Numbered from the stretch's first letter, positions 46,666 to 56,346 are shown. The stretch: DNA of 64,000 nucleotides from Desulfobacter sp. (GCA_028768545.1 CP054838.1:1295501-1359500); one strand, 5' to 3'. Notes: a model not told the origin generated them from the sequence alone. Program-made: numbers and translations.

Positions 46666-48118
46666 AATTAGCCTTCTTGTGATTGTTCTGGTCATGGCGA
46701 CTGCCTCAACCGGCCTGGCAAAAGATATGCGCCAGTCATTTCAGAGTCTGGAAAAACAACGCAAAACAATGGCCCAAAAGGCGGCTTCGGAATTGGCATT
46801 CGCCCGGGCCCATGCCCGGGAACAGGCCCTGACCATCAAAAAGGATCGCCAGGCCCTTGAACAGGCCATTGCTGCCCTGAAATCTGAAAATAAAGATTTG
46901 GCAAAACTCACCCAGGGCCTTGAAAAAAAGGTCCAAAATCTCAGGGCCCAGGGACTTGAGCTTGGGAAGAGCCTTGAGACCTGCAGGGCCGTGAACAAGG
47001 AACTTGCCGGATTTGTCCATTCCCATGCCAAAGAGCTTAAAGCCCTTCTGGTTGAAAGCCTGCAAAGCGGATTAAACCCCAACCGCCATCCTTTCTTGCT
47101 CCCCATAATCAACCAGGAACGCTTCTGGTCCATGGATGATCTCAAGAAAATGACCCAAACCCTCTTTGATGAGATTCGGTCTTCGGGCGAGGTAAACCTC
47201 TGTCAGGGCCCTATTGTAGACCGGCAGGGCCGTGACCGGACCGCCCGGATTCTGACCCTGGGCAATTTTAACGGAATCTATGTATTGGAAACCGAATCCG
47301 GCCAGGCTGAAGAGATCGGCTTTCTCTTGTATTCAGACCAGAGCCAGCGGTTTTTTGCCTTGTCCAAACAGCCTTCGGCCCGAATGGCAGACCAGTTGGA
47401 GGGCTATCTTTCCGGGGACGAAGACAGCGCACCCATGGACATTTCCAGGGGAGGGGCCTTGCGCCGATTCACCCATGAACTCAGCCTTGCAGCCCAGGTC
47501 CCCAAAGGCGGACCCATTGTCTGGCCCATCCTGGTGATTCTGGTCCTGGCCCTGGTGATACTTGGGGAGCGGGTGATTTTTTTTATCAGGCAGAGGGTTA
47601 AAATTGATCCTTTCATGGACCAGGTGGCGGCGCTGGTGGACCGGGATGACTGGGAAGAATGCGCCCGGTTTATGCGTGACCGCAAAAAAGGCCTGATTCC
47701 CAGGGTGCTGCTCAAGGCCCTGGATTTCAGGACCCATTGCCGGGAGGAGATGGAAAATGCGCTTCAGGAGGCCATTTTAAAAGAGATTCCCGTTGTTGAA
47801 CGGTTTTTGTCCACCCTGGGCATGCTGGCCGCCATTGCCCCCCTCATGGGGCTGCTGGGCACGGTCACGGGCATGATCAATACCTTTCACGTGATTACCT
47901 ATTACGGGGCCGGGGATCCCAGAATGATGTCCGGCGGGATTTCCGAGGCCCTGGTCACCACCATGCTGGGACTGGCCGTGGCCATTCCCAGCATGCTCTG
48001 CCACACCCTGTTGTCCCGGCAGGTGGAAACCCAGATTAATCAGGTGGAGGAAAAGGCGGTTTCCTTTGTCAATATGGTGTTCAAGGCCAGGCAGGTCAGC
48101 AATGGCAACCCAGGATAA
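46658..48118 (+). CDS. ttpC: TtpC-like ExbB/TolQ-family protein
   Basis: A 486-residue inner-membrane protein. It has a signal-like start (LLVIVLVMATASTGLAKD), an N-terminal periplasmic coiled-coil region (residues about 25-120), a further periplasmic domain to about 280, a membrane helix near 288-308 (IVWPILVILVLALVILGER), and a C-terminal MotA/TolQ/ExbB proton-channel domain (IAPLMGLLGTVTGMINTFHVI, GGISEALVTTMLGLAVAIPSML). This is the architecture of TtpC, which is essential for TonB2 function in Vibrio. It is followed six bases later by a smaller canonical ExbB. Confidence 0.9.
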   Translation: MNKISLLVIVLVMATASTGLAKDMRQSFQSLEKQRKTMAQKAASELAFARAHAREQALTIKKDRQALEQAIAALKSENKDLAKLTQGLEKKVQNLRAQGLELGKSLETCRAVNKELAGFVHSHAKELKALLVESLQSGLNPNRHPFLLPIINQERFWSMDDLKKMTQTLFDEIRSSGEVNLCQGPIVDRQGRDRTARILTLGNFNGIYVLETESGQAEEIGFLLYSDQSQRFFALSKQPSARMADQLEGYLSGDEDSAPMDISRGGALRRFTHELSLAAQVPKGGPIVWPILVILVLALVILGERVIFFIRQRVKIDPFMDQVAALVDRDDWEECARFMRDRKKGLIPRVLLKALDFRTHCREEMENALQEAILKEIPVVERFLSTLGMLAAIAPLMGLLGTVTGMINTFHVITYYGAGDPRMMSGGISEALVTTMLGLAVAIPSMLCHTLLSRQVETQINQVEEKAVSFVNMVFKARQVSNGNPG

Positions 48119-48124
48119 ATTCTG

Positions 48125-48745
48125 ATGCCTGACTTTTTGTATCATATGCAAGTCTATATCCGGTCCGGCGGGATTGTGATGCTTCCCATTCTCGGGGTCT
48201 CGTTTATTCTGTGGGTCCTTATTTTCAACCGGGTTCTTTTTTTGCGCAGGCTGTATTCGAAAAATATTTCCAGGGCTGCTGCCGGACAAATGGTCCAAAA
48301 AAACCAATGGCCTGCGGCCCGGGACCAGGGGGCCAATGCCTTTCTGGTCAGGGCCTTTTTATCCCGACGCAGTCAGGATCCTGTTTTGGATCAGAATATC
48401 CTGGATGAGGCCGTGATCCATGTCAATGCCTCTTTGGACCGATATCTTTCCATCATTGGTGTGCTCTCTTCGGTGGCACCGCTCATGGGGCTGCTGGGTA
48501 CGGTGGTGGGGATGATGCAGACCTTTGAAGTGATCACCCTTTTCGGCACGGGTAATTCCCGGGCCATGGCTTCGGGGATTTCCGTGGCCCTGGTCACCAC
48601 CCAGACCGGGCTGATGATTTCCATTCCCGGACTTTACATGAGCGGCTGGCTCAACCAGAGGACCATGAATCTCAAGCACCGGATCTCTTCCACAGGCATT
48701 TACTTAAAACGGTTTTTACAACCTGAAACCAGAGGCAGGTCATAA
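48125..48745 (+). CDS. exbB: Biopolymer transport protein ExbB
   Basis: A 206-residue MotA/TolQ/ExbB proton-channel protein. Three membrane helices, with VAPLMGLLGTVVGMMQTFEVI and ASGISVALVTTQTGLMISIPGL, the pore-lining segments of ExbB. It works with ExbD and TonB to use the proton gradient for outer-membrane transport. It lies in the riboswitch 3 operon between ttpC and exbD. Confidence 0.95.
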   Translation: MPDFLYHMQVYIRSGGIVMLPILGVSFILWVLIFNRVLFLRRLYSKNISRAAAGQMVQKNQWPAARDQGANAFLVRAFLSRRSQDPVLDQNILDEAVIHVNASLDRYLSIIGVLSSVAPLMGLLGTVVGMMQTFEVITLFGTGNSRAMASGISVALVTTQTGLMISIPGLYMSGWLNQRTMNLKHRISSTGIYLKRFLQPETRGRS

Positions 48746-48746
48746 A

Positions 48747-49166
48747 ATGCTCAATATTTCCGCAGCCAGGCGGACCCAGAAAAAGAGTCTTGAACTCAAT
48801 ATTGCTCCTCTCATTGACATGGTCTTTATTCTTCTGATTTTTTTTCTGGTCACCACCTCTTTTGTCAAAGAGACTGGGGTGGATATTTCCCGGCCTTCGG
48901 CCAGCACAGCCCAGGCCAAAACCCGGTCCACCATTCTGCTGGGAGTGACCAAGGAAAGCACTGTCCATCTAGACCAGCGAGAGGTCGATCTTAGGGCGGT
49001 GCAGTCCAATGTGGAGCGTGCCCTGGCTGAAAATCCGGAATCCGCAGTGGTCATTGTGGCGGACAAGGAGAGCCGAACCGGCCTGGTGATCTCGGTGATG
49101 GATGCCTGCAAACTGGCCGGGGCCAAAACGGTTTCCATTGCCGCAAGTCTGCCAAAGGGGCGGTAA
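48747..49166 (+). CDS. exbD: Biopolymer transport protein ExbD
   Basis: A 139-residue ExbD/TolR protein with a short cytoplasmic tail, one membrane helix containing the essential aspartate (LNIAPLIDMVFILLIFFLVT), and a periplasmic C-terminal domain (KESTVHLDQREVDL, VVIVADKESRTGLVISVMDACKLAG). Start one base after the exbB stop region; operon continues into tonB after six bases. Confidence 0.95.
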   Translation: MLNISAARRTQKKSLELNIAPLIDMVFILLIFFLVTTSFVKETGVDISRPSASTAQAKTRSTILLGVTKESTVHLDQREVDLRAVQSNVERALAENPESAVVIVADKESRTGLVISVMDACKLAGAKTVSIAASLPKGR

Positions 49167-49172
49167 ATTTTT

Positions 49173-49886
49173 ATGGATCCTAAAAATGTTTTCCTTCCTG
49201 AGCCAACACCGGTGAAATGGAAAAATATGATGGGATGGGGGCTTGCCGTATTTTTGTCTTTGGGCCTGAATTTGTTTTTATTCGGGATCATGCCCAATCT
49301 TATCCAGGGGGTGCCCCAGGGGGCTGAACCCCTTGAAGATCTCCACCCTCTGGAGGTGGTCCGGGTCAAACCCAAAGAGAGGCTGACCCCAAAGCAAAAG
49401 AATCTCCAACCGCCCAAACCCCGTCAGGAAAAAGTTAAACAGACCCCAGCAACAGGGCTTAAGACCTTGGTGCCCGCCATGGTCAAACCCCGGCTGCCCT
49501 TTGAACTCAACTCCCGGCTTCCTGAAATTTCCAGCCCCCTTGAAATGCCGCCATTGTCCCATGTTTCCATGACAGCCCCCATGCCCCAGGGGCCTTTTTT
49601 GGCCGGGGACCTGGACCTTCCCCTGACGGCTGTTGCCAAGATCCCGCCGGTATATCCGCTGCGGGCGACCCGCATGGGGATTGAGGGCTGGGTAAAGATC
49701 CAGTTTGTGGTGACCCCCAAGGGACGGGTCAGGGATGTGACCATTCTTGAGGCTGATCCCAAGGGGATATTTGAAACTGCTGTGATCAATTGTGCGTCCA
49801 AATGGCGGTTTATTCCCGGTACGGTTGAGGGAGAGGCCGTGGCCGTCCAGGCCCGGACCATCATCCGGTTTCAATTGGAGAAATGA
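49173..49886 (+). CDS. tonB: TonB energy-transducing protein
   Basis: A 237-residue protein spanning the periplasm: N-terminal membrane helix (GWGLAVFLSLGLNLFLFG, about residues 14-31), a proline- and lysine-rich spacer (KPKERLTPKQKNLQPPKPRQ), and a C-terminal TonB domain (PPVYPLRATRMGIEGWVKIQFVVT, KWRFIPGTVEGEAV) that contacts the receptor TonB box. It is the TonB2 of this system and the natural partner for BtuB 5 kb away. It overlaps the following TPR gene by four bases. Confidence 0.94.
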   Translation: MDPKNVFLPEPTPVKWKNMMGWGLAVFLSLGLNLFLFGIMPNLIQGVPQGAEPLEDLHPLEVVRVKPKERLTPKQKNLQPPKPRQEKVKQTPATGLKTLVPAMVKPRLPFELNSRLPEISSPLEMPPLSHVSMTAPMPQGPFLAGDLDLPLTAVAKIPPVYPLRATRMGIEGWVKIQFVVTPKGRVRDVTILEADPKGIFETAVINCASKWRFIPGTVEGEAVAVQARTIIRFQLEK

Positions 49887-51352
49887 TGAGGCCACGCCCA
49901 TATTCTTATATCCTGTTCATCCTGGTTCTGGTCATCCTGGCCGGATGGGCACCCCATGGCCATGCCAAAGACATTTTTCGAAACTTGCCCCGGGGTGCGG
50001 CCTTGTGTGTGAACAGGGCAGCAGCCCTTATCCAGGCCCGAAAATTTTCCGAGGCCGCAGCCGTGATCAAGGCCTTTCAGGACCGGCAGCAGGGGGTGAC
50101 CCGGGCCCTGGCCGCCCAAAAGGGATATACCCATTACACCCTTGATTTTTATTTGGGAAATTGTCTGATGATGATGGATGCTTCCGTGGCCGGCCGACTG
50201 GAAGAGGCCGCCCGTGCCTATGATCAGGCCGTTGCCAAGGCCCCTGATTTTTCAGAAGCCTGGCTCAACCTGGCCCAGTGCCGGTATGGGCTGAACCAGA
50301 TGGCCAAGGCCGGCCATGCCTTTGTTCGGGGCTATGATACGGCCCGGGAAAAAAAGGCCAAATCCCTGTATTATGGGGCGGCCTGTTTTTATCATGCCAA
50401 TGCCCACCAAGAGGCCCTGGATACATTTTACCGGCTGATCAAGCGCCACAAATCAGAGATCCGGCTTGAGTGGACCGAAATTCTGGTCAACACCCTTTTT
50501 GCCCTGGACCGTAACCCGGAGGCCTTGCCGTGGATACAAACCCTTGCCGCAGATTCCCGGGAAGACAAACAAAAAAACTGGCAAGAGGTGCTTTTATATC
50601 AATACCTGACCCTGGGTATGGACAAAGCAGCTCTTGATTATGCCCGGAATCTGACCGGTCAGGATCCGGGCGAACCTAAGTGGTGGAAGGCGCTTGCCCA
50701 TATCCACCTGGGAAAGGATCGGCTGGCGCAAGGCCTTCAGAGCTTGATGATTTATGGATTTCTCACCCCGTTATCCCCCTCTGAAATTCGTCTGACAGCA
50801 GATCTGTATTCTGCCTGCAATATCCCTTTGGAGGCGGCCCGGTATTATGAAGACTGGCTTAGAGCAGGGCCTGAAAAAGAAATTCAAGGCAAGCCATCAC
50901 CTGAAAAAAAAGAACAGCATCAGGACCGGTCCGCTGTCATCTTAAAGATGGCCAATGCCTTTTTTCAAGGGGGAGACCCAAGGTCTGCTCTGGACTGGGC
51001 AGACAAGGGACTGGCCTTGAAAAAAGATCCCGGTCTCCTTGAGTTTAAAGCCCGTCTTTTATTTCATCATCAGGAATACCAGGCCGCAGGTGATGTGTAT
51101 GAACAATTGGCTCGGTTCAAGGACTTCAAGGGGCGGGCTTTTTTGATGATGGGATATGCCGCCTGGAACACCGGGCAGTTTGAGACTGCGGCCCGGGCCT
51201 TTGAAAGGGCTGCGCTTTATCCTGATCAGAAAAAGGCTGCCCGGGCCTCTCTTGTCCAGGTGAGAAAAATGATTGCCCAAAACCAGATCAAGGGACTCGC
51301 CAGTACGCCTGTCGGCAAAAAGAGCCCCCCAACCCTGGATAAACAGTTTTAA
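49883..51352 (+). CDS. TPR-repeat periplasmic protein of the TonB operon
   Basis: A 489-residue exported protein: signal peptide (residues 8-28, ending GHAKD) and repeated tetratricopeptide-like helices (LEEAARAYDQAVAKAPDFSEAWLNLAQCRYGL, ALDWADKGLALKKDPGLLEFKARL, GQFETAARAFERAALYPDQ). It occupies the same last position as VC1543 in the Vibrio cholerae TonB2 operon. Probably a periplasmic scaffold. Overlaps tonB by four bases. Confidence 0.88.
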   Translation: MMRPRPYSYILFILVLVILAGWAPHGHAKDIFRNLPRGAALCVNRAAALIQARKFSEAAAVIKAFQDRQQGVTRALAAQKGYTHYTLDFYLGNCLMMMDASVAGRLEEAARAYDQAVAKAPDFSEAWLNLAQCRYGLNQMAKAGHAFVRGYDTAREKKAKSLYYGAACFYHANAHQEALDTFYRLIKRHKSEIRLEWTEILVNTLFALDRNPEALPWIQTLAADSREDKQKNWQEVLLYQYLTLGMDKAALDYARNLTGQDPGEPKWWKALAHIHLGKDRLAQGLQSLMIYGFLTPLSPSEIRLTADLYSACNIPLEAARYYEDWLRAGPEKEIQGKPSPEKKEQHQDRSAVILKMANAFFQGGDPRSALDWADKGLALKKDPGLLEFKARLLFHHQEYQAAGDVYEQLARFKDFKGRAFLMMGYAAWNTGQFETAARAFERAALYPDQKKAARASLVQVRKMIAQNQIKGLASTPVGKKSPPTLDKQF

Positions 51353-51490
51353 AAATGATGAAAACCTTAGAATTCAAAGGTGTTGTAAAAAAAGGCAACA
51401 GCAGACATTTTACTGCTTTGGCCCTGTAACCCCTATGATGTTTGCAATGTTGGAGAAAAATTTAACCCATTATCCTTTATGGAGCTGCCC

Positions 51491-52282
51491 ATGACAGATT
51501 TAGTGAAAAAATCAGATATCCCCCTTGTTGTTACGGCATTCGGTACCACGGAAAATGCCTTTTCCACCTATGAAAAAATGGACGGGCTTTTTAAAACCAG
51601 ATTTCCCCGGAACCCGTTACTCTGGGCCTATTCTTCAAGAATGGTCAAGCATGCCATGAAACAGAAAAAAAATCTGGACCTTAAAGATCCTCTGGAAATC
51701 ATGGCTGATCTTGCTAAGCAGGGCCATGAATGGGCGGTGCTCCAGTCCCTGCATTTGATCTGCGGCCACGAGTTTGACCGTTTGGTCTCCCAGGGCCAGG
51801 CCAGCGGCCTGAGGGTCTCCATGGGGCGTCCCCTTCTGACCTCTCAAACAGATTATGTCAAGGCTGCAAATGCCTTGGCAGGATCGATTCCGGCACCTGA
51901 GACCGGCATTGCCGCCGTATTGGTGGGCCATGGCACGGATCATCCTGCCTGGAGTGCTTATCCAGCCTTTGAAGATGTACTCAGACAAAGATTTGGTGCC
52001 CATGTTTTTGCCGGGGTGGTGGAAGGGTATCCTGAAAAAGAAGATATTCTTGCCCGGGTCAAGGCCGCAGGATTTAAACGGATCTGCCTGATCCCATTTA
52101 TGCTGGTGGCCGGGGTCCATTTTAAGGAAGATCTCACCTGTGAACCAGATTCCTGGCAAAAATGTTTTGAAAATGCCGGGATCCGTGTGGATGTGGTGGA
52201 TCAGGGAATTGGAGGGCTGTCGGGAATTCAGGATATTTTTTGCTGCCACATGGAAGCGGCCCTGGATATTATTCCCCTGTGA
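51491..52282 (+). CDS. cbiK: Anaerobic cobalt chelatase CbiK
   Basis: Inserts Co2+ into sirohydrochlorin in the anaerobic cobalamin pathway. 263 residues, no signal peptide, so cytoplasmic, unlike the periplasmic CbiK variant of some Desulfovibrio. Metal ligands match Salmonella CbiK: His147 in LVGHGTDHPAWSAYP, Glu178 in VVEGYPEKED and His210 in MLVAGVHFKEDLTCEPDSW. The start at 51491 is behind GGAGCTGCCC. It lies 138 bases after the TonB operon, so it may be part of the same riboswitch-regulated transcript or have its own promoter. It links de novo cobamide synthesis to the uptake genes. Confidence 0.93.
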   Translation: MTDLVKKSDIPLVVTAFGTTENAFSTYEKMDGLFKTRFPRNPLLWAYSSRMVKHAMKQKKNLDLKDPLEIMADLAKQGHEWAVLQSLHLICGHEFDRLVSQGQASGLRVSMGRPLLTSQTDYVKAANALAGSIPAPETGIAAVLVGHGTDHPAWSAYPAFEDVLRQRFGAHVFAGVVEGYPEKEDILARVKAAGFKRICLIPFMLVAGVHFKEDLTCEPDSWQKCFENAGIRVDVVDQGIGGLSGIQDIFCCHMEAALDIIPL

Positions 52283-52369
52283 TCCCGGGATAAACCAGAG
52301 ATTTTTGCTGCGGCAGACCAGGTTTTAAAAATTCACATCCCGGCTGTTTTCTGATAAGAAAAGATCCAT

Positions 52370-52735
52370 ATGACAACCCCATTTTTAATACGGTCCAAGG
52401 TGTGGATAGAAGACGACTCGGGCAAGGTGATTTTCGGCCTGGGCCGGTTCAGGATTTTTTCGGCCATTGACCGGTGCGGATCCATTAATGCCGCGGCAAA
52501 GGAACTTAAAATGGGGTATCGGGCGGTCTGGGGAAAGATCAAAGCCACAGAAGAGGGCCTGGGCCGTCCCTTGCTCGTGAGAAATACCGGCGGCGCTGCC
52601 GGCGGCGGATCCACCCTGACCCCCTTGGCCAGAAAACTATTAATCGAGTTTCAAAATGTCCATTCCCATGTGATCTGCGAATCAGATCAGTTTTTTGCCT
52701 CTGTGTTTGAGAAAAAAATAGAACCAGACCTTTAA
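52370..52735 (+). CDS. ModE-like winged-helix regulator, DNA-binding domain only
   Basis: A 121-residue protein homologous to the ModE N-terminal domain: RCGSINAAAKELKMGYRAVWGKIKATEEGLGRPLLVRNTGG, with SGKVIFGLGRFRIF before it. Full-length ModE has C-terminal molybdate-binding Mop domains, which are missing here, so it likely senses nothing by itself or works with another protein. Its 3' end overlaps the fapA 3' end (convergent) by 54 bases. The operon targets are unknown. Confidence 0.85.
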   Translation: MTTPFLIRSKVWIEDDSGKVIFGLGRFRIFSAIDRCGSINAAAKELKMGYRAVWGKIKATEEGLGRPLLVRNTGGAAGGGSTLTPLARKLLIEFQNVHSHVICESDQFFASVFEKKIEPDL

Positions 52736-55235
52736 TCCCCTTAATCCTGATCCCTGGATCAGGATCTGGGCGGGGGATTCGCAGGTTTTGATCTCTTCTG
52801 TGAATTTGACCCCGAATATATCCTGGTCAACAGTGAGCACAGCCTTTCTTCCCTTGATGATGGTCTCTTTTTCCGTTTTGTTTTTTACCCGGACCGCCGG
52901 GAGAACCTGCTGGGATCGATAGGCCTGGCTCAGGATAAAGGTCTCTTTTCTGATGATCAGTTGTTCAATGGTCTTTTTTAGGGCCTCTATCTTTGGTTTT
53001 CTTTTTTGAACAATTTGAAGCAGCTTATTTTTTTCTGTGTCATACTTGCGGGTATACCTGCGGTCTGCACTTACTGCACCCTTGTACATTCCGTATTTGA
53101 TATCTGCCTGTGCTCTGACATGGGCGTTTAAGGTGTTGAAATCCATTGTTTGGGCCGTGTGGATCAATTGCTGAACAAAGGGGGCGTTGTCCCAATGATC
53201 ATTCACCGGGGCCAAGGGCAGGTCCGGCCATTTGCCGGGATTCTGGTTTACGGCTCCAAGTATGTCTTCAAGGGTGCTGACCCCTGACAAAGGCTTGAAC
53301 TCCAACAGGGCCAGGACATAGTTTAAATATTGATGCTGGCTCAGATAGGCCTCTTTGATCTTTGTTTTTTCAGCAAACCAGGTTTCCAGGGCCTGGAGTT
53401 CTTGTGCACAGCGCAGCTGATCAAGTTTTTGGGTCCGGGCCTCTATCATGGCCATGATGGAATCTGCCCTGAGATTGGGGGCCTTGCCAACCTGGAGAAC
53501 ACAGGGCCTGGGACCTGTGCTGAAAATATTTTTAACAATAATGTCTTCAAAGGCCTGGACAGCCACTGCTTTCAGGTCTGCATTGGGCGCTTTCAGACTT
53601 TTTCCGGTCATGATGATGGCATTGGAAATGGTCTTTCCTGCCAGGATATTCCCTTCCGCCTTGATTTTGGCAGGCTCACTTGCTTTGCTTGAGCCGATCT
53701 CCCCCTTGACAATGATATCTTTGGCCGCTGAAACCTGGCCCAGGACATTGCCGGAGACCTTCAGGGTCTGGCAGCGGACTTGGCCGTTTTTCAGAATGGA
53801 TCCGTCCACCGTGAGGTTGACCCCTTTGTATTCATCTCCCAGATCCATGTCAATGGCCCCGGTATAATGCCGTTCCGGAACGGACTGGTCCTGGGGCAGG
53901 ACAAAGAGGGTGCGGTTTTGATCGAGCACAGCCATCCCCTCATCTGCGGCCATGAAAAGATCCTCGTGCCTGACCGCAGTTGAGAAAGGCCGGGGCCGAC
54001 GGGGCGGGGGTCAGTGAAAATCCACTGACATCTTTGCCTGGAATCCCGTTTTGGGGCGGAATCTGCTTGGCCAGGGCATCCCCTTTTTTCACCATGGGCA
54101 GAAGGTCTGCCTCCTGTTCTGCGCCCGAGGCAATAAACTGGGTGTCAAAGTAGAATTCCATTCTCCCGTCTTTTCCCTTTTCAGGGGCACGGCCTCTGGC
54201 AATTTTAATTTCATTGCCCAACCGGTTCTGGTCAATAAAGGCCTTGATCTCTTTATCCGGGCAGATGCCCCAGATAATGCCGATGGAATAAAGCCAATTT
54301 TTAAGGTCCGGCAGAAGGAGGTCTTCATAGCCCGGTTTAACCTGGATCAAATAGGCGGCCAGCTTGTTTTTTGAAAACCGATATTCAAAGCGCTGGGCAA
54401 TGCGTTTGTTAATGCTGGTTTCAGAGTTGTATCTGTCCAGGGCCTGTTCCAGGGAGAGTCTTTTTTTTTCCATTTCTTTCTGGATTTGCAGGATTCGGCT
54501 GAGTTTTTGTTCTTCAAGGCCGAACAGCTCTTTGAGGACAAGTCCCAGATAGGGCTTGGCCCGGGTCTCTTCTGCCTTTTTTTCCTGGACCCTTAGGGCC
54601 TGGTTGAGCTGGTCAATGGAGATGAATTGTTTTTTAATGGCAATGGCGCCGAACCTCATGTTCAAAGAGATTTTATCCATCTTTGAAACGGCAATGTCGT
54701 TCATGGCCTCTGACAATAGGTCCTCTTTGATCCGGTCCTGGGTCAACAGGATGGCGGCCTTGTCTGCCTTGGAAATCTCCTGGTTTTCCAGGAGAATATC
54801 TCCGATGAGCTTACTCTGGTTGGATTCTTTGAAAATGGTGCTCTGGATATCCAACGCTTTTTTAACGCTTTTGGCCTGGACAAATCGGTTGGCCACCCCA
54901 AGTTCCCCGAATTTTTTATCCAGCATTTTCATTTCCAGGTGGTGGCGGACGGCAAAGAGAAATTCAATGTCCTCATCTGAAAGAGGCTGGGTCTCCTTGA
55001 ACAGCTGTTCTGCCGTAAAATCGGGCCTTGTCCTGCGTTTTTGCTCAAAGGTGTCTATGAGGGCATTTTTCTGGTCAGCTGGGATCAGCCGGCATTTGAC
55101 GGCCAGGGTGATCAGACCCTTATCCGCATTCGTGAGCGCATGGGCACCCTTTTTACCGGGGGCTTGAAATATCCTGGCCCCGGTGTCGGCTGTTTTTTGG
55201 GCGTCCGCATGAACGGACTTGGCATCAGGGTTCAT
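52682..55235 (-). pseudogene. FapA-type (DUF342) polymerisation-domain protein gene, frameshifted
   Basis: A gene of about 850 codons in two frames. The 5' frame (to 53940) has an N-terminal helical region (LTNADKGLITLAVKCRLIPADQ, repeated helical segments) and the start of the DUF342 domain (QIPPQNGIPGKDVSGFSL). It breaks near AFLNCGQ, about 53965-53975, after CGGTCAGG. The second frame (52682 onwards) continues FMAADEGMAVLDQNRTLFVLPQ, DGSILKNGQVRCQTLKVSGNVLGQV, GEIGSSKASEPAKIKAEGNILAGKTI (right-handed beta helix) and a coiled coil. The family's domain runs straight across the junction. One extra base, or +1 shifting, would explain it; an error is possible. I start at ATG 55235 because the longer frame runs into the promoter. 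Confidence 0.8.
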
Positions 55236-55245
55236 AACAGGGGGA

Positions 55246-55274
55246 AAAATAAACAATTTTATATGGGATGTCAA
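55246..55274 (-). promoter_or_regulatory. Promoter of the FapA-type gene, near-leaderless
   Basis: On the minus strand TTGACA, 17 bases, TATTTT. The predicted transcription start falls about four bases before ATG 55235, and no ribosome-binding site is seen, so the mRNA may be leaderless. Confidence 0.6.
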
Positions 55275-55562
55275 GAAACCTGAGCCTTGACAACCGGCAT
55301 TTTACCTTGTCTGTGCCGCCTATTTGCGGTATGGGTTATCCAAGAGTCATTTGCATGGTGTCCTGTGGCATATAGGTTGACCGGAGCTTTGTTTATACAC
55401 CCGGCTCATGGGCCAAACAAAAGGATGCCCCCATGCAAAGAATTAAATTGGGAGGCCTGTCTTTTCAGATCCCGAAACGTCCTGCTTTTTAGGGGACTTA
55501 TTCTGAAAAGAGGCGCACCGGGTGTGCCTGGAGACGGGCTGCCCTTCCAGAGAGGCAGGAGA

Positions 55563-56150
55563 ATGAATATACCGTTTTGCAGCCAATGCGGAAGTCGAAT
55601 GTCAGAGCGGATTCCGGATGATGATGACCATGTCAGGGCCGTGTGCAGTCAATGCAGCCATGTCCATTATGAAAATCCTAAAATGGTGGTGGGCACCATT
55701 CCCGTGTTCAGGGACAAAATTTTGATGTGCTGTCGGAATATTGAGCCCAGAAAAGGAAAGTGGACCCTGCCTGCCGGGTATCTTGAAAACCAGGAATCGG
55801 TTCAGGACGGGGCCGTGAGGGAAACCTTGGAAGAGACCCGGGCCAGGGTCCGTCTTGTTGGTCCTTATCGGATGTTTAACATCCTTTTTGTCGACCAGAT
55901 TTATTTTATGTTTATTGCAGAACTCTTGTCTTTGGATTTTGGCCCCACAAAAGAGAGCCTGGAAGTTTGTCTGTTGTCAGAAGAACAGATGCCCTGGGAT
56001 GATATTGCCTTTGAGGTGATCGGACAGACCCTGAAAGATTTTTTTGATGACCGGAAAGCACAGGCCGGCAATTCTTTGAAGGAAGCAACCTATGGGTTTA
56101 AGGTAAAGGATCTGGTTTTTAAACCCAGACCCGGAACCCCTTCCCTTTAA
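55563..56150 (+). CDS. NUDIX hydrolase with N-terminal zinc ribbon
   Basis: A 195-residue nucleoside-diphosphate hydrolase. N-terminal four-cysteine ribbon (FCSQCG ... CSQCSHVHYENP), then the NUDIX box GYLENQESVQDGAVRETLEETRARV, in which the usual glycine after EE is absent (EET-R) but the catalytic RExxEE residues are present. A zinc ribbon before a NUDIX domain is typical of NADH-pyrophosphatase or ADP-ribose hydrolase groups. The start at ATG 55563 follows a GAGGCAGGAGA purine stretch. The longer frame upstream has no coding signal. Stand-alone gene; substrate not deducible. Confidence 0.88.
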   Translation: MNIPFCSQCGSRMSERIPDDDDHVRAVCSQCSHVHYENPKMVVGTIPVFRDKILMCCRNIEPRKGKWTLPAGYLENQESVQDGAVRETLEETRARVRLVGPYRMFNILFVDQIYFMFIAELLSLDFGPTKESLEVCLLSEEQMPWDDIAFEVIGQTLKDFFDDRKAQAGNSLKEATYGFKVKDLVFKPRPGTPSL

Positions 56151-56346
56151 ACAGCAAAAGAGGTTTATCCCAACCTTGCAGCTGAAACCTTCATGATTTT
56201 TGCAACATGGGGTTAGGCTCCCGGTCAGAATAAAATCTCCCATATGTCTTGTCTTTTTAATCATCTTCGCCGTTGGGTCGCAGGGCACATATTGAGTATA
56301 GTGTGAACGGCCTTCAACGACGCAGATGAGGTAAAATCGGTTCGCC

